Source of the DNA: Streptomyces hygroscopicus subsp. hygroscopicus
Lineage (GTDB): Bacteria; Actinomycetota; Actinomycetes; Streptomycetales; Streptomycetaceae
DNA: 49,020 nt
Reading direction: 5' to 3'
Assembly (NCBI RefSeq): GCF_001553455.1
Contig: NZ_BBOX01000065.1
Coordinates: 1-49,020, forward strand
Within the stretch, counting starts at the first letter, position 1. Every line of letters starts with the position of its first letter. Both the position numbers and the translations under genes were made by a program. The notes below the pieces were generated by a model, which was not told the DNA's origin, ran no database searches, and saw only the letters and a list, made by a program, of their open reading frames with translations. Below, piece after piece: positions 17,263-26,255 of the stretch.

Positions 17263-19193
17263 GTCAGCTCCAGGACGCGCACTCCGTACGGGTCGAGCGT
17301 GACGTCCGTGACCGGCGCGCCGGACGCGAGGTCGCGCAGCGTGCCGTCGGCGGCGGGGCGGACGGTGAGCTCCTCGGGGCTCTGGCTGACCAGCCACACG
17401 AAACGGCGTCCGTCCTGGTGGAGCAGGAGGTCCGCGCCGATGTGCGGGCAGTCGACGGTCACCGGGCGGCGGACCCCGGCGACCTCGGCGAGCGCCGCGT
17501 ACAGGCGGTGGGTGTCCTCGGGGTTGGCCCGCGCGGTGCGGGCGGCCATGTGCTCCAGGGGGTAGGTGGCCAGGACGGTGCGGCCGCGCCCGGTGTCGCG
17601 CACCAGGAGGGCGGGCCGGCCGTGGGCGTCGACGGCCACCACCCGGGCGTCCCCGGCGACGACCGGCAGATAGGCCCGGCTGTCCTCGTTGCCCGCGACG
17701 GGGAAGCGGAGGGTGTCCCCGGCCGTCAGCCCGCCGAAGTCGGCGGTGAACGTCATCTCCACCACGTCGTCCTCGATGGGCTCGGCGACCCCGTAGGAGA
17801 GCTGGAGTTCCACGCCGAACAGCCCGTCCAGGTCGTCGAACCACGGGCCGCGGGTCCCGGGGTGTTCACCGGAGCAGAACGAGAGGTAGACCGTGGCGCC
17901 TTCGTGGGCACGGCGTTCGAGCGCGCGCCGGGTGCGGGTGGTGAGCTGACGGGTGGCGGGCAGCAGATACAGGGCCGCGTCGCCGGGCAGGCCGTCGGCC
18001 TCCCGGGTGAAGCCCACCGGCAGGTCGGCGGCGCGGGTGGCGACATAGCTCTGGTGCAGGGAAGTGAAGATCAGCGGGCGGTCGGCGGGCCTGCTGTAGG
18101 GGTAGCCGCGCTCCAGGAAGGCGGGCACCACCAGCGCCGCGTCGGCGTCGGCACGCCGGCAGTGCGCGAAGTCCACGGCCTTGAGCGTCTCGGCGAACGC
18201 GGCGAGTTCGAGCAGCGGGGCCTTGGGGGCTCCGGTGCTGTCGGTGATGCCGAAGTGCATCTCGAAGGGGTGGTGGTCGTAGGGCGAGCGGTCCCACAGG
18301 CCGTCGTAGTCGGTGTTGTTCCAGGCGATCCAGCCCGTCGCCCCGCCGAGCAGGGAGTTGTGCAGGGTCTGCCGGTAGTAGACCGCCGCGTTCGCGGCGG
18401 ACACGGTGTCCGTGGACAGGCCGAACTCCTCCAGTACGACGGGCTGCCCGGTGACCGAGGCCAGTTCGCATTCGAAGGCGGCGCGCAGGTGCTGGCGGGG
18501 CCGGTCGGTGTCGGAGCGGTACACGTGCGGGCCGACGAAGTCGACGTACTCGGCGGTCTCGCGCAGCGAGAAGCCGTTGTCGCGGCCGGTGACCTCGATG
18601 CCCCACGCGCCGTCGCCGAGGGAGACGGGCTGGGTGGCGCCGGCCGCCCGTACCGCGTTGCACATGGCCTGTGCCCAGGCCGTGACCACCTCGGAGGAGG
18701 GCGGGTCCACCTGGTAGATCCGGCCGTATCCGGGCATCTCGTTGGTGATGAGCCAGCCGGTGACCGCCGGGTGGTCCGTGAAGCGGCGGGTCATCTGGGA
18801 GGCGAACCACGCCTGGCGGCCGACCATCCACACGTCCTCGTACAGATCGCGGCCCCCGCGCCAGGCCGGGTCCCAGTTCTCGCCCGACATGTGTCCGACG
18901 ATGAAGGTGGGCACCGTCCCCATGTCCGTCTCGGTGTGCGCGTCGAGGAAGTCGCGGAAGCGTTCGCACAGCGTCTCGTCGACGCGGTGGGGCTCCGGGT
19001 GGAAGTCGGGCCAGTAGAAGAACGACCGGGTCATCGTCAGGCCGTGCTCGCGCAGCACCCGCAGTTCCTCGCGGACCGTCTGCGGGTCGTAGTCGCGCCA
19101 CATCAGCGGCCCGCCGGTGCGGGACCAGAAGTTGGCGCCGAGCCAGGGCAGGACGGCGGGGTGGTGGGTGAGCTGGGCGCTGTGGCGTCGCAT
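17259..19193 (-). CDS. Cytosolic GH5-like (beta-mannosidase/cellulase clan) glycoside hydrolase
   Basis: 644 residues without a signal peptide. The N-terminal barrel begins WLGANFWSRTGGPLMW and belongs to the GH-A clan. The acid/base glutamate is in LITNEMPGYG and the nucleophile in VVLEEFGL. After residue 350 comes a Rossmann-like domain (LIFTSLHQSY, ALYLLPATRQLT) resembling the trimerisation domain of GH42 beta-galactosidases, followed by a beta-rich end. The combination fits endo-mannanase-related proteins of COG3934. ATG 19193 has GAGAAGGA just upstream. It is translationally coupled to the GH3 gene, 67 bp after the LacI gene. Substrate is probably an imported beta-glucoside or beta-mannoside, by context. 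Confidence 0.82.
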   Translation of the reverse strand: MRRHSAQLTHHPAVLPWLGANFWSRTGGPLMWRDYDPQTVREELRVLREHGLTMTRSFFYWPDFHPEPHRVDETLCERFRDFLDAHTETDMGTVPTFIVGHMSGENWDPAWRGGRDLYEDVWMVGRQAWFASQMTRRFTDHPAVTGWLITNEMPGYGRIYQVDPPSSEVVTAWAQAMCNAVRAAGATQPVSLGDGAWGIEVTGRDNGFSLRETAEYVDFVGPHVYRSDTDRPRQHLRAAFECELASVTGQPVVLEEFGLSTDTVSAANAAVYYRQTLHNSLLGGATGWIAWNNTDYDGLWDRSPYDHHPFEMHFGITDSTGAPKAPLLELAAFAETLKAVDFAHCRRADADAALVVPAFLERGYPYSRPADRPLIFTSLHQSYVATRAADLPVGFTREADGLPGDAALYLLPATRQLTTRTRRALERRAHEGATVYLSFCSGEHPGTRGPWFDDLDGLFGVELQLSYGVAEPIEDDVVEMTFTADFGGLTAGDTLRFPVAGNEDSRAYLPVVAGDARVVAVDAHGRPALLVRDTGRGRTVLATYPLEHMAARTARANPEDTHRLYAALAEVAGVRRPVTVDCPHIGADLLLHQDGRRFVWLVSQSPEELTVRPAADGTLRDLASGAPVTDVTLDPYGVRVLELT

Positions 19194-19260
19194 GGTCCTT
19201 CTCGGGTCTCGATGGTGTGGGGGTGCGGGGGCGGGCGCGGATACCGGTGAGCGGTGGGCT

Positions 19261-20304
19261 TCAGGCGGGGGCGGGTCCGGTGGACTCGCGGACGACCAGG
19301 CGCGGCCGGTCCTCCAGCACCGTCTCCTCGACGTCCTCGCCGCAGCGGGCGAGCAGCAGCCGGGCCGCCGCCGCGCCGACCCGCTGCACCTGCTGGTCGA
19401 CCGTGGTGAGCCGGGGGTGCAGCCAGCGGCCGAGCGGCAGGTTGTCGTGGCCCACCACCGACAGGTCCTCCGGGATCCGCAGACCGGCGCGGCGGGCCGC
19501 GCCGACGCCGCACATCGCCATGGAGTCGTTGGCGTAGACGATCGCCGTGGCACGGTCGGCGGTGTCCAGCAGCGCCCGGGTCGCGGCGACGGCGGACACT
19601 TCGGTGAAGTCGGTGTGCAGCACCGCGTAGGGCCGCAGGCCCGCCTCCTTCAGGGCCGTCTCGAAGACACCGCCGCGCAGCCGGGTGTGTTGCAGGTCGG
19701 CGGGGCCGGCCACGTAGGCGATGCGCCGGTGTCCGAGTCCGACCAGGTGGCGGACGACCTCCTCGACGGCGGCGCCCTGGTGGCGCAGGCCGACGCGCGG
19801 CACCGAGGCGGACCGGTCGGGGGGACCGAGCAGCACCGCGGGCAGGCCGAGGCGGGCCAGCAGGGCGGGGCGCGGGTCGTCCGCACGGGCGTCGGTGAGC
19901 ACGGCCCCGTCGACGCGGCCTTCCGCCGCCAGCCGCTTGTAGAGGGCGTTCTCCTCCTGTGCCCCGGCGACCAGGTGCAGCAGCAGGCCGTAGCCGCGCG
20001 GCGCCAGTTCGCCCTCGATGCCGGTGATCAGTTCGCTGAAGTGCGGGTCCGCGCCGAGCACATCGGTGGGACGCCTGACGACGAGCGCCAGGGTGCGGGT
20101 ACGGGCGCTGCGCAGGGCGGCGGCGGAGGCGCTCGGCGACCAGCCGAGTTCCACAGCGGTGTCCAGGATGCGCCGCCTGGTCGTCTCCGCCAGCCGGCCC
20201 TTGTCGTTGAACGCCTGGGACACGGCCGCGGTGGACACTCCGGCGGCGGCCGCCACCTCCTTGATGGTGGGGCGTCGCCCCGGCTTCCCGGTGGGCGCGC
20301 TCAC
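19261..20304 (-). CDS. LacI-family transcriptional regulator of the glycoside operon
   Basis: 347 residues. The N-terminal headpiece PTIKEVAAAAGVSTAAVSQA is a LacI helix-turn-helix, followed by a hinge and a periplasmic-binding-like sensor domain (IVYANDSMAMCGVGAARRAG, DLSVVGHDNLPLGRWLHP). It starts at GTG 20304, overlapping the upstream permease stop (GTGA), so it is made with the transporter it probably controls. Such an embedded position allows autoregulation. The perfect inverted repeat at 23449-23463 upstream of the binding-protein gene is the best operator candidate. The inducer is presumably the imported oligosaccharide or a hydrolysis product. Confidence 0.9.
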   Translation of the reverse strand: MSAPTGKPGRRPTIKEVAAAAGVSTAAVSQAFNDKGRLAETTRRRILDTAVELGWSPSASAAALRSARTRTLALVVRRPTDVLGADPHFSELITGIEGELAPRGYGLLLHLVAGAQEENALYKRLAAEGRVDGAVLTDARADDPRPALLARLGLPAVLLGPPDRSASVPRVGLRHQGAAVEEVVRHLVGLGHRRIAYVAGPADLQHTRLRGGVFETALKEAGLRPYAVLHTDFTEVSAVAATRALLDTADRATAIVYANDSMAMCGVGAARRAGLRIPEDLSVVGHDNLPLGRWLHPRLTTVDQQVQRVGAAAARLLLARCGEDVEETVLEDRPRLVVRESTGPAPA

Positions 20305-21128
20305 ATCTTCACCGCCCCGTTGACCAGTGCCTCCTGCATGCGCTTCTGCAGCACCGTGTAGACGACCCAGACGGGTACCAGGGTCAGTACGGTGCCGGCG
20401 GTGAGAACACCGTAGTCGGTGCCGGTGATGGCCTTGAGCGTGGGCAGGGCCACCTGCACGGTGCGCTGTTCGGGATCGGGGCCGATGATGACGAGCGAGT
20501 ACAGGTACTCGTTCCAGAACGTGAGGAAGTTCAGCAGGAGGACGGTGGCGATGCCGGGCAGGCACATGGGTGTGTAGATGTGCCGCAGCACCGCGTAGGT
20601 GGACGCTCCGTCCATCCGGGCGGCCTCCTCCATCTCCCTCGGGATGGTCCGCATGAACTGCACCAGGATCACCACCGACAGCGGCATCGCCGTCGCCGGC
20701 AGGAAGATCACCATGAAGGCGCGGGTGTGGAACAGCCCGGTCGCGGCGGCGAGCAGGAACGTCGGGAAGAGCGCCGCGAACGTCGGGACCAGGAAACCGA
20801 GCGAGAACACCTTCTCCATCGCCGACGCCAGCCGTCCGGCCGACCGGGCGAGGGCGAACGCGGCGGGCAGCGCCAGCAGCAGCGTCAGCACCAGCGCGAG
20901 GACCGTCACCAGCGCCGAGTTGACGACGGCCGGTCCCAGATCGGCGCCCCGGTAGGCGGTCCGGAAGTTGTCGAAGCCGAAGGAGGTGGGCAGCGCGAAG
21001 GGGTGGGCGAAGATCTCCTCGTTGCTCTTGAACGCGGAGGCGAGGAAGTAGTACAGGGGCACGATCAGCAGCACCGCGTAGGTCCACACCAGCAGGTGTG
21101 CGGGCAGCCAGCGTTTGCCGGGTTTCAT
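20301..21128 (-). CDS. Carbohydrate ABC transporter permease, MalG type
   Basis: 275 residues with six membrane segments. The EAA loop that docks to the ATPase reads EMEEAARMDGASTYAVLRHI. It starts MKPGKRWLPAHLLVWTYAVL, where the first membrane helix follows the charged end. It pairs with the MalF-type permease 17 bp upstream, and its stop overlaps the LacI gene. No ATPase gene is present in the operon. In Streptomyces many sugar ABC systems share the ATPase MsiK, which is the likely partner here by inference. Confidence 0.93.
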   Translation of the reverse strand: MKPGKRWLPAHLLVWTYAVLLIVPLYYFLASAFKSNEEIFAHPFALPTSFGFDNFRTAYRGADLGPAVVNSALVTVLALVLTLLLALPAAFALARSAGRLASAMEKVFSLGFLVPTFAALFPTFLLAAATGLFHTRAFMVIFLPATAMPLSVVILVQFMRTIPREMEEAARMDGASTYAVLRHIYTPMCLPGIATVLLLNFLTFWNEYLYSLVIIGPDPEQRTVQVALPTLKAITGTDYGVLTAGTVLTLVPVWVVYTVLQKRMQEALVNGAVKM

Positions 21129-21145
21129 GGTGGGCCGCCTTCCGG

Positions 21146-22084
21146 TCAGTAGTTCTGGCGGAACACGCGGCGGATGGTGAGCAGCCCGACGAGCCCGGCC
21201 AGGAAGAGGATGACGCCGACGGTCTGGCTGTAACCCAGGTCGGCCGCGATGAACGCCTTCTGGTAGACGAGGAACGAGAGGGTCGTCGACGAGCTGCCGG
21301 GGCCGCCCTGGGTGAGCAGCAGGACGTGCTGCGCCGAACCGAAGAGGGTCCACAGGAACTGCAGCATGGTGACGACGCCGACGTAGTCGCGGATCACGGG
21401 GAAGTGGATGCGCCACATGGTCCGCCAGTGCCCGGCCCCGTCCAGCTGCGCCGCCTCGCCGAGGTCTTCGGGGACGCTGCCGAGCCGGGCGGCGAACAGG
21501 ACGGCGGTGAAGCCGATTCCGCTCCACACGTCCAGGGCGATGAGGCAGGCCAGGGCCGTGGAGGGAGAGGCCAGCCAGGCGTCGGTGAGCGAACCGAGCC
21601 CGGCGGACCGCAGCGCGCCGTTGGCCAGCCCGTCCGGGGACAGCGCCGCATAGAACACCATCGCCTTGGCGGGGGTGGAGATCAGCCCGGGGATGAACAG
21701 CAGATAGCGGATGACGCGGTGGCCGGGCGGCCGCTGTGCCACGTAGTAGCCCAGCATGTAGGCGCATACGATCATGATCGGCAGCGCCACCGCCAGTTGG
21801 ACGGCGGTGTTGCGCACCGCGTCCCAGAAGACGGGGTCGTCCAGGACCGTGCGGACGTTGTCCAGACCGGCGAAGGACACCGGCTGGAGCATCCCCGGCC
21901 AGTGCAGGGCGGCGATCACGAAGATGGCGGCCACCGGGCCGACCATGAAGATCACGTACCAGACCAGCGCGGGGACGGCGAGGATCGTGCCGCCCTGCCG
22001 GGGCATGCGTGAGGGGGTCGGGGCGGAGGGCGGCGCGGGGTGGCGTATCGCGGCCCCGCCCGGAGTCGGCGTCCATGTCGTCAT
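21146..22084 (-). CDS. Carbohydrate ABC transporter permease, MalF type
   Basis: 312 residues with six membrane segments. The EAA loop is LGEAAQLDGAGHWRTMWRIH, and TQGGPGSSSTTLSFLVYQKA is typical of sugar permeases before the last helices. The N-terminal 30 residues are a Pro/Thr-rich cytosolic tail, as often in actinobacterial MalF homologues. ATG 22084 is preferred to an upstream start at 22195, which would add unrelated arginine-rich sequence; GGAAG lies upstream. It sits between the binding-protein gene (52 bp) and the second permease (17 bp). Confidence 0.93.
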   Translation of the reverse strand: MTTWTPTPGGAAIRHPAPPSAPTPSRMPRQGGTILAVPALVWYVIFMVGPVAAIFVIAALHWPGMLQPVSFAGLDNVRTVLDDPVFWDAVRNTAVQLAVALPIMIVCAYMLGYYVAQRPPGHRVIRYLLFIPGLISTPAKAMVFYAALSPDGLANGALRSAGLGSLTDAWLASPSTALACLIALDVWSGIGFTAVLFAARLGSVPEDLGEAAQLDGAGHWRTMWRIHFPVIRDYVGVVTMLQFLWTLFGSAQHVLLLTQGGPGSSSTTLSFLVYQKAFIAADLGYSQTVGVILFLAGLVGLLTIRRVFRQNY

Positions 22085-22136
22085 GGGGTGGCTTCCGTGG
22101 GATCGGGCTCGGGGTCCGAGCGAGTGGGCGGGCGGT

Positions 22137-23426
22137 TCACGCGGACCGGTACGCGGTTTCCAGCGCGGCGCGGACCTTCGCGGCGCTGGTGCCACGGGTG
22201 AAGGACGTGCTGGTCGCGGTGATCAGCGGCTGGGCGGCGGCGGGCGGGACGTACACATCGGGCAGCAGTACCTGGCTCACCTCGGAGCCCAGCCGCTGCG
22301 CGGCGGCCACCAGCGGGAAATCCGTACTGACGGCGTCGGAGCGCAGCGCCATGTCACGGCCGCTCTCCTCGATGAACCGGGAGACGGTGTCGGGGCGGTA
22401 CATGAAGCGCACGAACTTCTCGACGGCGTCGATCTTCTTGGTGCCGTTCGGGCTGATCCAGAACCCGATCAGGGTGTACGTCCGCAGGATGGTGGGCTTG
22501 TCGTGCGCGGCGCCGCCGGCCAGTGGCCAGCCGCCGACCTCGGTGTGCCGGGCCACGTCCGCGGGCACCTTCGCCAGCGCCGAGGACATCGCCGACTCGA
22601 TCGCCGCGGCCCGCGTGTTGAACTGCGTGGTCATCGTGTCGGAGGTGAGGCCCTGCGCCTTGTCGGCGAAGACGCCCGCGTCCCGCAGCGTCACGAAGTA
22701 GTCGATGCCCTCCCGGGCGCCCCTGCTGCCGAAGTCGCCCGTGGAGTAGGCGTGCCGGGCCTCGTCCTCGGTCAGGAAGGTCTGGATGATCTGGGCGAGC
22801 AGTTTCTGCCCGGTCCAGTCGTTGCCGCCGACGGTGACCGGCGCGATGCCCTTGGCGCGCAGTTTGCGGGCCGCGCTGATCAGTTCGTCGCCCGTGGTGG
22901 GTATCGCGTCGACACCCGCCCGGTCCAGCAGGGCCCGGTTGTAGGCGATGGGCCAGTTGGTGGCGAAGTAGGGGAAGGCGCGCAGCCTGCCCTTGGCGTC
23001 GGTCCACGCGGCGAGGGCCTGGGGGAGCACCCGCTCGCGCAGGCCCCATGCGTCGAGGTGGTCCTTGACGTCGACCGTGGCGCCGACGTCCGTCCAGGCC
23101 AGCGTCTTGTCGTAGAGGTTGACCATGACGACGTCGGGCTCCTTGCGGGCCAGCCGCGAGGTCTCGTAGACCTGCGCGAGGTCGTCGCCGTTGATGAGGT
23201 TCTTGACCTTGAGTCCCGGGTTCTCCTTGCGGAACCGGTCCAGGGCCGCGAGGTAGGTGGGCGATCCCGGGGCGGTGGTGCCCAGCTGGCTGTGCACGAC
23301 GAGGGTGTGGGGATCGGAGTCCGCGCCGGTCAGTGCGGAGCAGCCGGACAGGCCAGGCAGGACGGTCGCGGCGGCGGCGCCGGAACCGGCGGCGAGGAAG
23401 CCGCGCCGAGTCAGCGGTGAGTGCAC
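22137..23426 (-). CDS. Sugar-binding lipoprotein of an ABC transporter
   Basis: 429 residues, a cluster-B extracellular solute-binding protein. The signal region has a twin-arginine-like TRRGFLAAGSG and the lipobox LSGC at about residue 29, so the mature protein is probably Tat-exported and lipid-anchored. Mature features include FRKENPGLKVKNLI near the start and FPYFATNWPIAYNRALLDRA, which is common in oligosaccharide-binding proteins. GTG 23426 has GGAG nine bases upstream. As first gene of the operon it follows the operator candidate at 23449-23463. The bound sugar is likely a beta-linked oligosaccharide, judged from the two glycosidases in the same operon. Confidence 0.92.
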   Translation of the reverse strand: MHSPLTRRGFLAAGSGAAAATVLPGLSGCSALTGADSDPHTLVVHSQLGTTAPGSPTYLAALDRFRKENPGLKVKNLINGDDLAQVYETSRLARKEPDVVMVNLYDKTLAWTDVGATVDVKDHLDAWGLRERVLPQALAAWTDAKGRLRAFPYFATNWPIAYNRALLDRAGVDAIPTTGDELISAARKLRAKGIAPVTVGGNDWTGQKLLAQIIQTFLTEDEARHAYSTGDFGSRGAREGIDYFVTLRDAGVFADKAQGLTSDTMTTQFNTRAAAIESAMSSALAKVPADVARHTEVGGWPLAGGAAHDKPTILRTYTLIGFWISPNGTKKIDAVEKFVRFMYRPDTVSRFIEESGRDMALRSDAVSTDFPLVAAAQRLGSEVSQVLLPDVYVPPAAAQPLITATSTSFTRGTSAAKVRAALETAYRSA

Positions 23427-23448
23427 TGCGGGGTCTCCAACCAGGCGG

Positions 23449-23463
23449 TTAACGAGTGGTTAA
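23449..23463. promoter_or_regulatory. Perfect inverted repeat, candidate LacI operator
   Basis: TTAACGAGTGGTTAA: two TTAAC/GTTAA half-sites around a five-base centre, 22 bp upstream of the binding-protein start codon. AT-rich perfect dyads are rare in this GC background. The operon encodes its own LacI regulator, so this is the most likely binding site. The half-sites differ from the usual CG-centred LacI operator, which leaves some doubt. Confidence 0.55.
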
Positions 23464-23587
23464 TCGATCTACCTCGAGGGTGTGAGGACTGTAGGAGCCG
23501 CTTCGCGTCCGGTCAAGCCCCTGCCGGGAGGTGGACCGGCGGCCCGACGCGCAGCCGCCGGGGCGCCGACAACGCCTCATCCGCGCA

Positions 23588-23602
23588 CCGAAAACTTTTC
23601 GG
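23588..23602. promoter_or_regulatory. Palindrome CCGAAAACTTTTCGG, candidate xylanase operator
   Basis: A perfect 7-1-7 dyad (CCGAAAA-C-TTTTCGG) in the 476-bp divergent region between the glycoside operon and the xylanase gene. GAAA-N-TTTC palindromes are known upstream of several Streptomyces xylanase genes. It lies about 300 bp before the xylanase start, farther than usual, so it could serve either direction. The rest of 23464-23902 is AT-richer near 23690-23760, probably promoter sequence, and holds no gene. Confidence 0.5.
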
Positions 23603-23734
23603 ACGCGGGCCCCGAGAGATCCTCTTCGTCTTCGACGCCCCTCTCCCCACGCCACAACATCGCAGTTCACAGCGGAAAGCCGGAGGAGCGTCAGCAGGCA
23701 TTCCTACCGGAATAGTTCCGGAAGAAAGCGTTGA

Positions 23735-25288
<1,554 letters not shown>

Positions 25289-25325
25289 CCCGGCCGGCGG
25301 GCGCTGCCCGGCGGTGGCGCACCCA

Positions 25326-25354
25326 CGGCACGGCGGCTCCTCGCCGCCGTGCCG
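25326..25354 (+). terminator. Perfect 11-bp hairpin between xylanase and deacetylase genes
   Basis: Arms 25326-25336 (CGGCACGGCGG) and 25344-25354 (CCGCCGTGCCG) pair perfectly around a seven-base loop, 38 bp after the xylanase stop. No T tract follows, so it may act as a partial terminator or as a 3' stabiliser that sets the xylanase to esterase ratio. Confidence 0.5.
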
Positions 25355-25374
25355 CCCGCCCCACGGCCACGTCC

Positions 25375-25414
25375 GCACTCGCACCCGCACCCGCACCCGC
25401 ACCCGCACCCGCAC
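25375..25414 (+). repeat. GCACCC hexamer tandem repeat in a leader region
   Basis: One GCACTC, five exact GCACCC units (25381-25410) and a final GCAC lie directly before the ribosome site AGGAGGAG of the deacetylase gene. Short tandem repeats at this place could vary in number and shift leader length. The tract is rich in C and free of G clusters. Confidence 0.6.
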
Positions 25415-25427
25415 ACCAGGAGGAGAC

Positions 25428-26198
25428 ATGCCCGGAGGAAGAGAATCCGGCGGAACAAGGGCCCGCGACCGGGCGGGCCGGAGCCCACGCGCCCGCCTGC
25501 GGATCGCCCTCGTCGCCGCGGCCACGGCCGCCCTGGCGGCGTTCTCCGCCGCCCCGTCCCCGGCGGCCACGCACACCGCCGCGGGCGCCGAGGCGGCCTG
25601 GGCCAACTGCCCAGGCGGATACGTCGGCCTCACGTACGACGACGGACCGAATCCGGCGTCGACCCAGGCGCTGCTCACGGCCCTGCGGGCGGGCGGCGCC
25701 AAGGCCACCTTCTTCATCTGGGGGCAGCACGCCGAGCAGTACCCGGACCTGCTCCGGGCCGAGCAGGCGGCGGGCATGTGGATCGCCAACCACACCATGA
25801 CGCATCCGCATCTCACCCAGATCGGCGAACCGGCGGCGTACAACGAGATCGCGGGCGCCCAGAACACCATCCAGCGCATCACCGGGCAGACACCCGCCCT
25901 GTTCCGGCCGCCCTACGGCGAGACCAACGCTCAGGTCAGGTCCGACGAGGCTCGTCTGGGGCTGACCGAGGTGCTGTGGAGCGTGGACTCCCAGGACTGG
26001 AACGGGGCCAGTACCCAGCAGATCGTCCAGGCCGCCGCCACCATGCGGGCGGGAAGCATCATCCTCATGCACGACGGTGGCTACCAGACCACCGTCGGCG
26101 CCGTGCCGCAGATCCTCAGCGGGCTCGCGGCCCGGGGGCTGTGCCCCGGCAGGATCACGGCCGGCGCGGGCGGCGGCGCGGTCGTCACGGCTCCCTGA
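25428..26198 (+). CDS. Secreted carbohydrate esterase 4 polysaccharide deacetylase, probable acetylxylan esterase
   Basis: 256 residues. After a basic N-terminus and hydrophobic stretch (ARLRIALVAAATAALAAFSA) comes a single CE4 domain with its five motifs: TYDDGP (metal and base aspartates), HTMTHPH (metal histidines), RPPYGE, DSQDW and ILMHDG. CE4 enzymes remove acetyl groups from chitin, peptidoglycan or xylan. Its place downstream of a xylanase mirrors the xylanase-acetylxylan esterase pairing known in Streptomyces lividans, so xylan is the likely substrate. It lacks the CBM found in that esterase. AGGAGGAG precedes ATG 25428; longer starts would translate the hexamer repeat. The frame ends ahead of a convergent terminator. 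Confidence 0.9.
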   Translation: MPGGRESGGTRARDRAGRSPRARLRIALVAAATAALAAFSAAPSPAATHTAAGAEAAWANCPGGYVGLTYDDGPNPASTQALLTALRAGGAKATFFIWGQHAEQYPDLLRAEQAAGMWIANHTMTHPHLTQIGEPAAYNEIAGAQNTIQRITGQTPALFRPPYGETNAQVRSDEARLGLTEVLWSVDSQDWNGASTQQIVQAAATMRAGSIILMHDGGYQTTVGAVPQILSGLAARGLCPGRITAGAGGGAVVTAP

Positions 26199-26206
26199 GC
26201 GCCGGG

Positions 26207-26243
26207 TCCGGGTGACCGCCTGCTCCGCGGGCGGTCACCCGGA
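26207..26243. terminator. Bidirectional terminator between convergent genes
   Basis: Perfect 14-bp arms 26207-26220 and 26230-26243 (TCCGGGTGACCGCC and its complement) around a nine-base loop, placed exactly between the stop codons of the convergent deacetylase and PRMT-like genes. Confidence 0.75.
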
Positions 26244-26255
26244 CATGACTGGCTG

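Noticed and set aside
14893..17565. 890-codon plus-strand open frame over the GH3 gene
   Set aside because: Antisense to a GH3 enzyme with all landmarks; composition is typical of a GC shadow.
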